DNA from: JBCDGZ01 sp038750655
GTDB taxonomy: Bacteria > Bacteroidota > Bacteroidia > Chitinophagales > Saprospiraceae
NCBI GenBank assembly: GCA_038750655.1
Contig: JBCDGZ010000027.1
Span: 1 to 60,676, forward strand
Reading direction: 5' to 3'
DNA length: 60,676 nt
Every line of letters starts with the position of its first letter. Position 1 is the first letter of the stretch. Positions 25,557 through 34,695 of the stretch are shown here, piece after piece. The translations under genes and the position numbers were made by a program. The notes beneath the pieces are model-generated. The model did no database searches. It saw only the letters and a list, made by a program, of their open reading frames with translations, and was not told where the DNA came from.

Positions 25557-25570
25557 CCTATTTTTCTATC

Positions 25571-25645
25571 TAATCCAAGTTGCGATGAACGAGATTCATT
25601 AAGGAGGATTTTGAATCTTTTAATCGTGAATTGCAATTTGGATTA
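25571..25645 (+). promoter_or_regulatory. Structured 5' region of the small CarboxypepD-like gene
   Basis: TAATCCAAGTTGC (25571-25583) can pair with GCAATTTGGATTA (25633-25645) over 13 bp with one G-U, enclosing an inner GATTCA/TGAATC pair (25593-25598 / 25612-25617). It ends 17 nt before the start codon at 25663. Confidence 0.4.
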
Positions 25646-25662
25646 TCTAAATTTCTAATGCT

Positions 25663-26142
25663 ATGTTGAATCCCTCATCTTACCTACTACTGCTCCTATT
25701 TTTCAGCACTCCCCTTACGGCTCAGCAGCACGCTTGCCTACAAGGCACTATAAGCGACAGAGAATTCGGGGACACCCTCATCTATGCCCAAATCAACGTT
25801 TTCAAAGACCAGCAGCCCTTGAGTAGCCATTACAGCGATCTTGAAGGTTTTTACAGAATTCCTCTCCAACCTGGTACTTACGACATTGTCGTGAGTCCTT
25901 CCGGCTACGAGCCAGTGCAGCGCAAACAGATTGTGCTGAAAGCAGGGGAGGTCAGACAAATTGATGTGCAATGTACAGCAGAAGTGGTCAACGGGGAAGT
26001 TACGCTTGCCCAAAAGATCGAGAATATAGCTACGGATAGCCTGGTTACGGAGACAGCAAGAGGTGTCGACCAGCTGCAAAAAAGCGCGCGTAGTTCTTTC
26101 AACTTATTGAAAAAACGCTTTGGTAAAAAGAAGAAAAATTAG
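25663..26142 (+). CDS. Small secreted carboxypeptidase-regulatory-like protein
   Basis: 159 residues. Signal peptide (about 1-20, ending TAQQ), then a single carboxypeptidase-regulatory-like beta sandwich (about 24-105: LQGTISD, LEGFYRIPLQPGTYDIVVSPSGYEP), and a basic C-terminal tail with KKRFGKKKKN. Such stand-alone domains are common in this phylum and have no assigned function. It follows the vWA pair on the same strand, 126 bp downstream, and shares the domain type found at the N-terminus of the second vWA protein. Confidence 0.75.
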   Translation: MLNPSSYLLLLLFFSTPLTAQQHACLQGTISDREFGDTLIYAQINVFKDQQPLSSHYSDLEGFYRIPLQPGTYDIVVSPSGYEPVQRKQIVLKAGEVRQIDVQCTAEVVNGEVTLAQKIENIATDSLVTETARGVDQLQKSARSSFNLLKKRFGKKKKN

Positions 26143-26169
26143 ACTAATAGTTTTTAGACGCAATATCGG

Positions 26170-26982
26170 TTATCGAGAATAGGCTGGACAGCGAATATCG
26201 CCGAAGTAATAGACCAGACCAATACCCAGCATGGTATACTTGTCATTAGTGCGGCCGTTACCTCGCTGTCTGCCTACTTCGCCTATCGGCTCACCGATAA
26301 CTTCGGGAGAACGGTCAGAAAGCTGAACGGCCAATGGACCACGCAACGACTCCAGGTCATCTTTATCGGGGTATAGTCCACTGACATCATCGATGTAGTC
26401 CGAAAATAGGTTGCGGGCACCCAACTCGATATTGATGCTCCACTCGTAAGATAGATCGACTTTGAAGCCGATACCGTAGGTCATCGCACCAGTGATGGAG
26501 TAATATTCTTCTCCTCTAAACTGTCCTTCCGTACCCAGGGTACGCAACTCGACCCACTCGTCGTTGATTTGCGCTTTGGGGTTAAAGTGTAGAACAGAAA
26601 ATCCGGCGAAGAGGTAAGGCGTAAAGAATTCATCCTTGCTGCCGTGATTATAAGGAAGGAAATTAAATTCGAATTGCAGGGTGCCGTCGAAGACCCTGGA
26701 GCGGAAGCTCAGGTTGCGAATTTGCTCAAAGGAGTTATCTGATTCGGCATCGTCTCCACGGAGTGTTCCGTAGTTGGCCGAAAGTTTCATACAAACCCGA
26801 TTGTTGAAATTGTAGCGCCCGATAAGGCCCAGGGCTAACCCAGGCTGGCTGATATTGAAACTGGTGTTGAGATCACCGAAGTAGTTAGACACGCCTATCC
26901 ATCCTCCTGCTTCAAAACCCTGCTGAGCATTTATGCTTAGACAGTACAGACCAATAACGAGGGTTAAGATTAACTTTTTCAC
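26170..26982 (-). CDS. DUF6089 outer-membrane beta-barrel protein (PorG-like)
   Basis: 270 residues from a GTG at 26982, which directly opens a signal peptide (KKLILTLVIGLYCLSINAQQ); the frame reaches an ATG at 27024 that would put 14 polar residues before it. The mature part has alternating beta strands (FEAGGWIGVSNYFGDLN, LALGLIGRYNF) and an aromatic barrel end, fitting DUF6089. Type IX secretion protein PorG belongs to this kind of protein; I infer the relation from the sequence pattern only. Presence of porQ and T9SS cargo elsewhere in the window is consistent. Confidence 0.78.
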   Translation of the reverse strand: MKKLILTLVIGLYCLSINAQQGFEAGGWIGVSNYFGDLNTSFNISQPGLALGLIGRYNFNNRVCMKLSANYGTLRGDDAESDNSFEQIRNLSFRSRVFDGTLQFEFNFLPYNHGSKDEFFTPYLFAGFSVLHFNPKAQINDEWVELRTLGTEGQFRGEEYYSITGAMTYGIGFKVDLSYEWSINIELGARNLFSDYIDDVSGLYPDKDDLESLRGPLAVQLSDRSPEVIGEPIGEVGRQRGNGRTNDKYTMLGIGLVYYFGDIRCPAYSR

Positions 26983-27149
26983 AGTGCTGTTTTTAGATGA
27001 TTGTTCCCGGAAGGTAGGCATCAAAGTTACTATAAAACGGCTTAACTATCCACTTTGGTATTTATAGCAATCCTTAAATTCCGCTAAAATACCCCTAACA
27101 GGGTAGTATAAACAAGCAAGAAAAAATTGATATATCGGCCCTCGGACGC

Positions 27150-28160
27150 CTACAGACCCGCTCGCGCCGATATTTCCAGCATGCGATCAATACAGGCTAC
27201 TCCCTTTTCGATGACCCATTCTGGCAATGTAATCTCTGGCTGTTCATATTTCATGCAAATATACAATTTCTCCAATGTGTTACGGCGCATATGCGGACAT
27301 TCATTGCACGCACATGTGTTATTCGGAGGCGCAGGAATAAAAGTCTTATGGGGAGAGGCCTTTTGCATTTGGTGAATAATCCCCGATTCCGTAGCTACGA
27401 TGAACTCTTTGGCCTCGCTATGCTGGGTATATTTCAGCAGGGCTGTGGTAGAGCCTATAAAGTCCGACATCTCCAGCAAATGGGCCTCACACTCAGGATG
27501 AGCGATGAATTTTGCGTTCGGATGACGCATCTTTAACTTGGTAATTTTCTCGTGAGAAAAGATTTCGTGCACCATACAGGTACCATTCCACAACACCAGA
27601 TCGCGCCCGGTTTTCTTCTGCAAATAGGCCCCAAGGTTGCGATCCGGCGCGAAAATAATCCCCTTTTCCTTCGGGATACTCTCAATCACATGAACTGCAT
27701 TGCTAGAAGTGCAACAGACATCCGTGAGGGTCTTCAACTCCGCTGTACAGTTGATGTAGCTGACCACTAAATGATCGGGGTATTTTTCCTTGAACTTACG
27801 AAAGAGATGGGGAGGGCAAGAATCGGCCAGGGAACAGCCCGCTTTGAAATCCGGCAGCAGCACCTTTTTGTGCGGATTAAGCATCTTGGCCGTCTCGGCC
27901 ATAAAGTGTACCCCCGCAAAAACGATGATGTCGGCATCAGCCTCGGCAGCTTTTTGAGACAAGCCCAGGCTATCACCAATGTAATCCGCAATATCCTGAA
28001 TGTCGGATTCTTGATAGTAATGGGCCAGAATAATAGCGTTTTTTTCCTTTTTTAACTTCTCAATTTCCTCGTGCAAATCCAATGTCGGATCGACATCGAT
28101 GTCCAGAAAGCCATTGTTATCCATATTCCTTTGTGCAACGGCGAATTCATTTGCAATCAT
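27150..28160 (-). CDS. nadA: Quinolinate synthase A
   Basis: 336 residues. Condenses iminoaspartate with dihydroxyacetone phosphate to quinolinate in NAD synthesis, using a [4Fe-4S] cluster. Conserved segments are AHYYQESDIQDIADYIGDSL, FKAGCSLADSC, NGTCMVHE, HPECEAH and the last CNECPHMR; the three cluster cysteines lie in the first, middle and last of these Cys motifs. ATG at 28160 follows AAAAAAGGAAAG. A -7 element TAACTTTG (28269-28276, minus) and a palindrome in the 5' leader precede it. nadB/nadC are not in the window. Confidence 0.95.
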   Translation of the reverse strand: MIANEFAVAQRNMDNNGFLDIDVDPTLDLHEEIEKLKKEKNAIILAHYYQESDIQDIADYIGDSLGLSQKAAEADADIIVFAGVHFMAETAKMLNPHKKVLLPDFKAGCSLADSCPPHLFRKFKEKYPDHLVVSYINCTAELKTLTDVCCTSSNAVHVIESIPKEKGIIFAPDRNLGAYLQKKTGRDLVLWNGTCMVHEIFSHEKITKLKMRHPNAKFIAHPECEAHLLEMSDFIGSTTALLKYTQHSEAKEFIVATESGIIHQMQKASPHKTFIPAPPNNTCACNECPHMRRNTLEKLYICMKYEQPEITLPEWVIEKGVACIDRMLEISARAGL

Positions 28161-28230
28161 CTTTCCTTTTTTATGGTTCTTATTTAGATCAATACTTTAA
28201 TCAAAAACAGCGTTCCTGCTCAATTGTTCA

Positions 28231-28253
28231 CTTAGTTTCAATTTTAAACTAAG
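28231..28253. promoter_or_regulatory. Palindrome in the nadA leader
   Basis: CTTAGTTT (28231-28238) and AAACTAAG (28246-28253), perfect arms around 7 nt, about 10-30 nt after the start predicted from the TAACTTTG at 28269-28276. Placement fits a repressor operator or 5' hairpin for NAD control; no regulator is identified. Confidence 0.45.
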
Positions 28254-28299
28254 CTTATTAATTCGACGCAAAGTTACGAAAAAAGTAACATTCCTGCCT

Positions 28300-29010
28300 T
28301 TAACTGCCAATCAAAAATATAGCGGGGCGCTTGTGGAGGTCTGGCAATTTAGCCTTGCGCCATTCGGAGATGCGTAGGGTTTGGACGTATTCTGTGGGCA
28401 GGGTCAGGTCTGCGGCGATGCAGAAGCGGGTTTTGGGAGAGAGCACTTGCAGGGCCTGTTCGATGAGGCCTTTATTGCGGTAAGGAGTTTCGATGAAGAG
28501 CTGGGTTTGCTGGTGGCGGAGGGCCGCCTGCTCCAGGCGCTTAAGGGCGGAGGCCAGCTCTGGCCGCTTGGGCGGCAGGTAGCCGTGGAAGCAGAATTGC
28601 TGTCCGTTCATCCCCGAGGCCATCAGGGCCAGCAAGATGGAGGAAGGCCCTACGAGTGGTACTACCTGGATGCCCTTGCGGTGGGCCAGAGCGACCAGCT
28701 GCGCGCCGGGGTCGGCCACGGCGGGGCAGCCCGCTTCGGAGAGGAGGCCCATATCCTCGCCCGCCAGGGCGGGTGCCAGCAGCTGCTGGACCTCTTCGGG
28801 GCGGGTCCGCTTGTTGAGTTCGCTGATGTTCAGCTCTTGTAAGGCCAACTTGGGATGGGTAGATTTGATGAAATGTCGGGCGCTCTTGGCGCGTTCAGCG
28901 ACTAGATAACGCAGCTGGTGCAGCCGCTCGATGACGTAGCTGGGGATGGTGGCTAGGGCCCCCTCGCCTAGCGGAACGGGAATGAGATAGAGTTTGCCTT
29001 TAGGTTTCAA
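28300..29010 (-). CDS. RsmI-like SAM-dependent methyltransferase (tetrapyrrole methylase fold)
   Basis: 236 residues. The N-terminal LYLIPVPLGEG and the central LLSEAGCPAVADPGAQLV and LVGPSSILLALMASG are those of the RsmI/tetrapyrrole-methylase family, here in the shorter form common in Bacteroidota alongside a canonical RsmI. It probably methylates the 2'-O of an rRNA cytidine or a related target, but the paralog's exact substrate is not known. The start is a TTG at 29010 with no better ATG nearby. It diverges from scpA. Confidence 0.85.
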   Translation of the reverse strand: MKPKGKLYLIPVPLGEGALATIPSYVIERLHQLRYLVAERAKSARHFIKSTHPKLALQELNISELNKRTRPEEVQQLLAPALAGEDMGLLSEAGCPAVADPGAQLVALAHRKGIQVVPLVGPSSILLALMASGMNGQQFCFHGYLPPKRPELASALKRLEQAALRHQQTQLFIETPYRNKGLIEQALQVLSPKTRFCIAADLTLPTEYVQTLRISEWRKAKLPDLHKRPAIFLIGS

Positions 29011-29176
29011 GATATAGTATTTTAAGCCCTTTCAAAGCGTTGCACAAGATACAAATAAGGAAAGAGTTAACAGCTGATTGTTGAAAAGTCTTGGCCAAAA
29101 ATGGCGATGTAAGCTTTGATTTTGCGTATATTTGTCTTCCCAAAATACGCCCGTTTTCTATTTCAGCCAATCCAAT

Positions 29177-29992
29177 ATGAGCGCAACTTACACCATCAAA
29201 CTTCCCCAATTCGAAGGGCCCTTCGATCTGCTCCTCTTCTTTATTGAGCGAGACGAGCTGGATATTCACGATATTCCGATCGCAAAAATTACGGATGAGT
29301 TCCTGAGCTATATTCGGCAAATGGAGGCCCTGAATATCGATCTGGCCAGCGAGTTTATCCTAGTGGCTGCTACCTTGATGCGCATTAAAGCCAAAATGCT
29401 CATTCCTCGCAAACCGATCGATGAGGAAGGCAATGAAATTGATCCTCGCGAAGAGCTGGTACAGCGTCTGTTGGAGTACAAGCGCTACAAAAGCGTCTTG
29501 GAAGATATGCGGGCAATGGAAGAAAAGCGCTCGGTACGCAACGAGCGCGGCGGCGTGACCAAAGAGCTACAGCAAATCGCCACCAAGGCTTTGGTAGATA
29601 TTGAGCTGGAATCCCTCACCCTGTTCAAGCTGCTGAGGGCCTTTGAGCGGGTGCTGCAAAGACAGGAGGACAAGAAGGCCAAAGCCATCCATCGGGTTTA
29701 CAACTACAACTATTCCATACAGGGCCAGCAAGTCTGGCTACTGACGAGAGTCCGGCACGGGCAACGGGCAGATTTCACCACGATCTTTGGCTCTTGCAAA
29801 GACCGCATTCACGCCATCGTAACCTTCCTCGCCCTCCTCGAACTGCTCAATATGCAAAAGCTCCATTGCATCCCTGGAATGGGCGTTAATAACTTCTGGC
29901 TGGAAGTGAAAGAACCGGACTTAGAGGAGGAAAAAGATGTAGTGGATGGTGATGCATCGGAAGACATCAAGGCTGCTGACGAAGAGGAATAA
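29177..29992 (+). CDS. scpA: Segregation and condensation protein A
   Basis: 271 residues from ATG 29177; the frame can be extended to 29132 but that overlaps the -7 element TATATTTG (29127-29134). ScpA/kleisin pattern: FEGPFDLLLFFIERDELDIHDIPIAKITDEFL at the N-terminus, LASEFILVAATLMRIKAKMLIP, and a C-terminal winged-helix region. It bridges SMC heads in the condensin complex. The acidic C-terminal tail (residues ~250-271) is longer than usual. scpB is not adjacent. It converges with the DUF5682 gene, one base between stop codons. Confidence 0.92.
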   Translation: MSATYTIKLPQFEGPFDLLLFFIERDELDIHDIPIAKITDEFLSYIRQMEALNIDLASEFILVAATLMRIKAKMLIPRKPIDEEGNEIDPREELVQRLLEYKRYKSVLEDMRAMEEKRSVRNERGGVTKELQQIATKALVDIELESLTLFKLLRAFERVLQRQEDKKAKAIHRVYNYNYSIQGQQVWLLTRVRHGQRADFTTIFGSCKDRIHAIVTFLALLELLNMQKLHCIPGMGVNNFWLEVKEPDLEEEKDVVDGDASEDIKAADEEE

Positions 29993-29993
29993 A

Positions 29994-32252
29994 TCATTCT
30001 TCAATTCCCAACAACAGTTTTAAAGTCGGTAATACCCGAGCGGCCCGCTTAGCATCTACGGCGGCCACTAATTCCTGCTCTTTTTCTTCTACCGCCCCCC
30101 GCTCGGCCAAAGCCAGCATTTTCCGTCTTTCCGGCGAAGAGAACCCAGAGAAGGTTCGCCGCAGTAAGGGCAGCAACTCTGTAAACATAGCTTCTGGCAA
30201 TTCATCGATCCATTCGTCCAAAATATTCCACAAAGTCGGATTCAAAATCAACAGCAGCCCACTGCCGTACAAGAATCCTTCGATCCAGTAAGCCGCTTGA
30301 AAAGCATCGTTGCCCTGAGAAAGCGCATAGCGCATACGAGTGCTGGTTCGTTCTACATCAACGACTTCCCTGTCGAATAGTACCCGTGTGCAGGTGCCGC
30401 CCAGCAGGCCATGAATAGACTGCATCCCCGCGATCTGCCCCAGCACCCCGACCCATTGGTTGGTAAAGTCGTCGATATTGAGGCGGCTGATGGCCTGATG
30501 AGTCAGCTGAATCTGTTCGAAGAGCTTGCGGGCTTCTTCCTCGTCGACGCCGATGCAGGCACCAGGTAGAGCGATACAAATGCGAGGCACCATCTCGGTA
30601 ATCACCTGCAAAAGCGCCTCAACGTCCATCTGCCGCGTACTGCCGTAGCGCAGGGCATCCACCAGAGCGGGCAGGCCCTGCATGAGGTGATGGACATCAC
30701 GGGTGAGGGCAGAGCGGCTGCGCAGGTGTTCGACCAGAAAAGGCACTAGAGCTTTAAGATCGGCCTTGAGGGCTTGCTCCAAGAGTTGAGTCAGCTCCGG
30801 CAGGCGCTCCTGCTCTTCGGCCTGACGGCGGCTCCGATTGACTGCCGCTTCGTATACCGTATTGCCCAACATCCCGGCTTCAATCAGTTGTATCACAAAA
30901 TCAGGCTTCCACTTCAGCTTCCAGTTTTCGTGGAAATTTCCGGCCGCCTGACTGTAGCGCCGCACCTTTTTCTCCCACCCCCAAGGAATCGCCAATAGGT
31001 TGAGGCGATGCAACAGATGGCTGGCTAACAGATGGCTCGGCTTCCGCAAATCCAGCTCTTTATCCACCACCCCAGTAGCTTTGTACTCCTTACTCAATCG
31101 GGCCGATTTGATGCATTGTTCCAAATCTTGCTGCAATGGAATCCTTGGAATCGAAGGGGGTACCTGCCCCATTACATCCCCTACCACCAGTTTTTCTTCA
31201 ATAAGCTCTAAACGGCTATTCTGCCCTTCGCAGAAAATGGCCACTGCAGCCTCTTTCATCTCTTCGAGGCCCGGCAAGGGGAGGTGGCGCATCGCCGCTA
31301 GGGTGTCCGCCATTCGCACGGCTTCAATGATGTGGGCGGAGGAAGCATCCAAATCTTCTTTGCGCAGTAGCCGGGCCACCTCACTCATCCAACGCACGAC
31401 CATCTGATCACGCTGATGGAAAAGCAGGCGATAATAGGCCGGTGAGATGACTCCCGCTCGATAACCGCTGCGGGTAGACAGCCGGTCGTAAGTCCAGGGA
31501 ATCCAAGTGCCTTTGATGCTGATTTTACGGGTTCCTTTCAGCAGGGCATTATCTGTACTGCTCTTGTATTGAGCAATGTTGTGCAGTGCTGGGCTGTGCC
31601 AGGCCCCGCAGATGACTGCAATATTTTCAAAACCGTCTTTGATAGCTTTTCGGATGGTTTTGCGCATAAAAGCCTCGCGGCGGCGCTCGCGCAGCGGCAG
31701 TTCTGTCTCCAATTCTTCCCGCAGTAGCCCAATCATCTCGATGAGCAGCGGGAAGACCTCTGTGCCTTCGCGTTGCTCAAAATACACTTCCCACCAACGC
31801 TCGCTGTCGGTGTAGCCTGCCAGACGAGCCATATATCCGATAGGGTCACGGATAATCTGCCGCTTTTGCTGCTCCGCCTGTGGCAGTTGAGGCTCAAACT
31901 CCATCGCTACCTGCTGCTCCTCTGCTGCCGCTGCATCCAACGCAAAGTGCGTCCCCTGCGGCAAGTCCATGAAGCGAACCGGAACCCGCTGCTCTACCCC
32001 ATAGCGCAGGGCTTGCCACTCCGGCGAGAACTCCGCGAAGGGATAGTGAGCCGCTTGGCTGAGGTTTTTTGGATTGTACAATAAAAGGGCGACGGGAGGC
32101 CGCAGGTCGGGGTCAGCGACATAAGTCAGCAGGCCTTCAGCATCGGCGGGCCCTTCGATCAAAAGTAGATCGGGCTGAAGGTGGTGAAGCGCCTGCCGCA
32201 AGTTGTTGGCAGAGCCGGGGCCATGGTGTCTTATGCCAAATACGGTAATCAA
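29994..32252 (-). CDS. DUF5682 family protein (TIKI/EreA-like N-terminal domain)
   Basis: 752 residues. The N-terminus FGIRHHGPGSANNLRQAL with LLLIEGP (His9, His10, Glu33) is the DUF5682 signature, related in pattern to the TraB/TIKI/erythromycin-esterase hydrolase fold; a later AVICGAWHSPAL supplies further His. The remaining ~500 residues are helical. In many bacteria this family is encoded with a MoxR ATPase, vWA protein and SWIM-finger protein; none is present here. The start is a TTG at 32252 with no in-frame ATG nearby. Function unknown. Confidence 0.8.
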   Translation of the reverse strand: MITVFGIRHHGPGSANNLRQALHHLQPDLLLIEGPADAEGLLTYVADPDLRPPVALLLYNPKNLSQAAHYPFAEFSPEWQALRYGVEQRVPVRFMDLPQGTHFALDAAAAEEQQVAMEFEPQLPQAEQQKRQIIRDPIGYMARLAGYTDSERWWEVYFEQREGTEVFPLLIEMIGLLREELETELPLRERRREAFMRKTIRKAIKDGFENIAVICGAWHSPALHNIAQYKSSTDNALLKGTRKISIKGTWIPWTYDRLSTRSGYRAGVISPAYYRLLFHQRDQMVVRWMSEVARLLRKEDLDASSAHIIEAVRMADTLAAMRHLPLPGLEEMKEAAVAIFCEGQNSRLELIEEKLVVGDVMGQVPPSIPRIPLQQDLEQCIKSARLSKEYKATGVVDKELDLRKPSHLLASHLLHRLNLLAIPWGWEKKVRRYSQAAGNFHENWKLKWKPDFVIQLIEAGMLGNTVYEAAVNRSRRQAEEQERLPELTQLLEQALKADLKALVPFLVEHLRSRSALTRDVHHLMQGLPALVDALRYGSTRQMDVEALLQVITEMVPRICIALPGACIGVDEEEARKLFEQIQLTHQAISRLNIDDFTNQWVGVLGQIAGMQSIHGLLGGTCTRVLFDREVVDVERTSTRMRYALSQGNDAFQAAYWIEGFLYGSGLLLILNPTLWNILDEWIDELPEAMFTELLPLLRRTFSGFSSPERRKMLALAERGAVEEKEQELVAAVDAKRAARVLPTLKLLLGIEE

Positions 32253-32276
32253 AAATGAAGGACTTTGGGGCCAAAT

Positions 32277-33878
32277 TTACAACTTTATGAAAGAATGATG
32301 GGCCTCTTGATCCGAAGAAAATAATTGAAGAAAATACTGCCCGGGCTGTAAGGTAGATACATCAATCCTTGTATCCCCAACACCCCGACGGAGGCGACGC
32401 CCAGTCACGTCGATAATTCGCCACTCGGTACCCGCTGGAAGATTTTGTAGAAACAACTGCTCCTGCACAGGATTGGGATAGAGGCGAACAGCAAACGGGC
32501 CATCGATCAATGAAGTAACAGCAGTAGTACCATCATTACCTTGAGCAAGATAAATATCATAATTACCCGCCGTCGTCAATTCCTGGGTGCCGAAGCTGAT
32601 GCTGGAACGAAAGCTTCCTGCACACAAATACTGCCCATCGGCCAATAAGGCCAACTCATCGAGCAGGCTAATTTCCGTAGAGGCCATCTGCTGGCTCCAT
32701 TTCAAATTGCCATCGAGGTCAAAACCAGCGATAAAGCTGCTCAGATTATTTTGTGCATCATAGGTCGTATTGCCCATCGTCAATCGCTGCCTGAAATAAC
32801 CGCCCAAGACCAGCTCTCCGGCCTTCCACTCGATGTCCATCGAATGCGCTAACCCTTCGCCACCGTAGGACTGCGCCCAGCGGGCCTCCCCCTCTCTATC
32901 GTACTGCAAAATGTAAAAATTATCATTAAAGCCCGTGGCCTGCAAGGTAATGCCATCGCTGAGTTTAAGAATACCATAATAATAACCACTCAAGTACAAT
33001 CGGCCTTGATCGTCGATGGTTGAGCCACGGCTGATGTCCTGATGAACACCGCCGGCCTTACGCAGCCAGAGCGGTTCCCCGTCGGCAGCAATTCTAGCGA
33101 TGAAGAGATCATTATCCGAGGTATTGGTGCGGATGGTATCCGAGCCAACGCCTATTCTTCCTCGAAAGTGGCCGCAGAAGTAAACGCTATTGTCATCCAG
33201 GACTTCCAGGATCGTACCTTCGACGAAGCCGGAGCTGCCGAAGTTGGCCGCCCAGCGCAGCTGCCCATCGGCATCAAAGCGGGCCAGAAAGGCGTCGGCT
33301 TCGCCGGAAGCGGTCAGGGTGGTATCGCCAAGGAGGAGGGTACCACCGAAGTAGCCAGTCAGGTAGAGGGAACCGTCGGGGGCGGTGACCAGGTCGCCTA
33401 CCGAGCGCAGTCCGCTGCCATTGAGACCTTGCAGCCAGCGCAGCTCGCCGTCGGTCTCATAGCAGGCCAAAAAGATGGCTTTGCCACCGGAGGAGGAGCG
33501 CAGGGTATCGTCTCCGAAGCGGACTTCCTCCCAGTAGCTACCGGCCCAGTAGAGCTGGCTTTCGTCGGGGGCCAGGGCCAGGCCGCCGCTGCGGTCGGGT
33601 TGGTTGCCGGAGGCCGCGCGGGTCCAGCGCACATTTCCATCGGCATCTAGGCTACTGAGGTAAGCATCGGTTTCGCCTCCCCAAGGTAGCGAAGTGCCGA
33701 GGCTAAAGCCCTCTTGATAGGTGCCCGCCAGATAGATTGTACCGCTCTGAGCGACCTGCAGCTCATCGGCAGATTCATTATCCGCAGCACCAAATTGCTG
33801 CACCCATTCCCAGGATTGTGCGGAGCTTGTAAAAAAAGAAGTGAGCAGTAGGAGGAGGAGTAGAAATCGGGTCTTCAT
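32277..33878 (-). CDS. T9SS-exported beta-propeller-like repeat protein
   Basis: 533 residues. Signal peptide (1-20, ending SSAQ), then about eight repeats of a 45-60-residue beta unit (YLAGTY..., YLTGYFGG..., YFCGHFRG..., YLSGYYYG...), typical SBBP-like propeller repeats. The C-terminal ~75 residues are a type A type IX secretion sorting domain (RLYPNPVQEQLFLQNL ... GRRLRRG ... PGQYFLQLF). It is therefore likely secreted and surface-anchored through T9SS. Ligand unknown. Its start is 216 bp from the divergent ompH-like gene. Confidence 0.88.
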   Translation of the reverse strand: MKTRFLLLLLLLTSFFTSSAQSWEWVQQFGAADNESADELQVAQSGTIYLAGTYQEGFSLGTSLPWGGETDAYLSSLDADGNVRWTRAASGNQPDRSGGLALAPDESQLYWAGSYWEEVRFGDDTLRSSSGGKAIFLACYETDGELRWLQGLNGSGLRSVGDLVTAPDGSLYLTGYFGGTLLLGDTTLTASGEADAFLARFDADGQLRWAANFGSSGFVEGTILEVLDDNSVYFCGHFRGRIGVGSDTIRTNTSDNDLFIARIAADGEPLWLRKAGGVHQDISRGSTIDDQGRLYLSGYYYGILKLSDGITLQATGFNDNFYILQYDREGEARWAQSYGGEGLAHSMDIEWKAGELVLGGYFRQRLTMGNTTYDAQNNLSSFIAGFDLDGNLKWSQQMASTEISLLDELALLADGQYLCAGSFRSSISFGTQELTTAGNYDIYLAQGNDGTTAVTSLIDGPFAVRLYPNPVQEQLFLQNLPAGTEWRIIDVTGRRLRRGVGDTRIDVSTLQPGQYFLQLFSSDQEAHHSFIKL

Positions 33879-34093
33879 GTGCTTTAAGTTATAGACGAAA
33901 AATACAGCAAAGCTTAATACAACAACAAATGAAAGGGAAAATCTATTATAGATGCCCTCATAAATTTAGTATTTCGATAGAAAACGACAATTGTTGAATT
34001 TCGATTCTTTTGCTTAATCTTTTGTTAAAAGTTATTAAAGTTGGTGCCCTAGCACTAACTTTGCAGTCTATATATTAAAAATCAGCCAATACC

Positions 34094-34615
34094 ATGAAAA
34101 AGTTATTTCAATTTATGCTGCTGATGTTCGCATTCACGGCATTGTCTTCAAACACTACTTTTGCTCAAAAATATGGACATCTCAATTCGGGTAATCTCCT
34201 TTCTCAAATGCCCGAGGTCACCAAAGCAGACGAAGCACTGGCTACCTATCAAGAGAAATTGGGAGAAGCATTCAAAGTCAAAGTAGATGCTTTCCAGAAA
34301 AAATACAATGATCTTGTGCAGCAAGTCAATACGGGTACCATGTCTCAGGTACAGATTCAGACCGAAGAGAATGCACTGCGCGAAGAGCAAGCCGCTCTGG
34401 CAAAAGAAGAGCAAGACAACGTAGCTAAGGTACAGCAGAAGCGACAGGAGCTTTTACAACCTTTACTGGATAATGTGGATAAAGCGATTAAAGAGGTAGG
34501 AAAAGAAAATGGGTACTCCATGATTTTCGAAACCAGCATCATCAATACTATCTTATTCGCAGAGGATGCAGATGATGTAATGCCCCTGGTCAAAAAGAAA
34601 TTGGGAATTCAGTAA
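34094..34615 (+). CDS. OmpH/Skp-family periplasmic chaperone
   Basis: 173 residues. Signal peptide (1-24, ending TTFAQ), then the Skp pattern: YGHLNSGNLLSQMPEV, a long charged helical hairpin (about 45-130) and the core-forming strand end (YSMIFETSIINTILFAEDADDVMP). It holds unfolded outer-membrane proteins in the periplasm. A -7 element TAACTTTG lies at 34056-34063. It ends in a strong bidirectional terminator. Confidence 0.92.
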   Translation: MKKLFQFMLLMFAFTALSSNTTFAQKYGHLNSGNLLSQMPEVTKADEALATYQEKLGEAFKVKVDAFQKKYNDLVQQVNTGTMSQVQIQTEENALREEQAALAKEEQDNVAKVQQKRQELLQPLLDNVDKAIKEVGKENGYSMIFETSIINTILFAEDADDVMPLVKKKLGIQ

Positions 34616-34641
34616 ATCTATTCCTCTTTCTATATCCTACA

Positions 34642-34677
34642 AAAGCAGAAAACCGGAAATCGCTGGTTTTCTGCTTT
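34642..34677. terminator. Bidirectional terminator between ompH-like and M50 genes
   Basis: AAAGCAGAAAACC (34642-34654) pairs perfectly with GGTTTTCTGCTTT (34665-34677), 13 bp, loop 10 nt. It sits between two convergent genes. Confidence 0.85.
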
Positions 34678-34695
34678 CGCATTTCGGAACCTTTA

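Noticed and set aside
21319..32252. A vWA-MoxR-DUF5682 conflict system
   Set aside because: vWA and DUF5682 genes are present but 4.5 kb or more apart, no MoxR ATPase or SWIM protein is seen, and the vWA genes are of the YfbK type.
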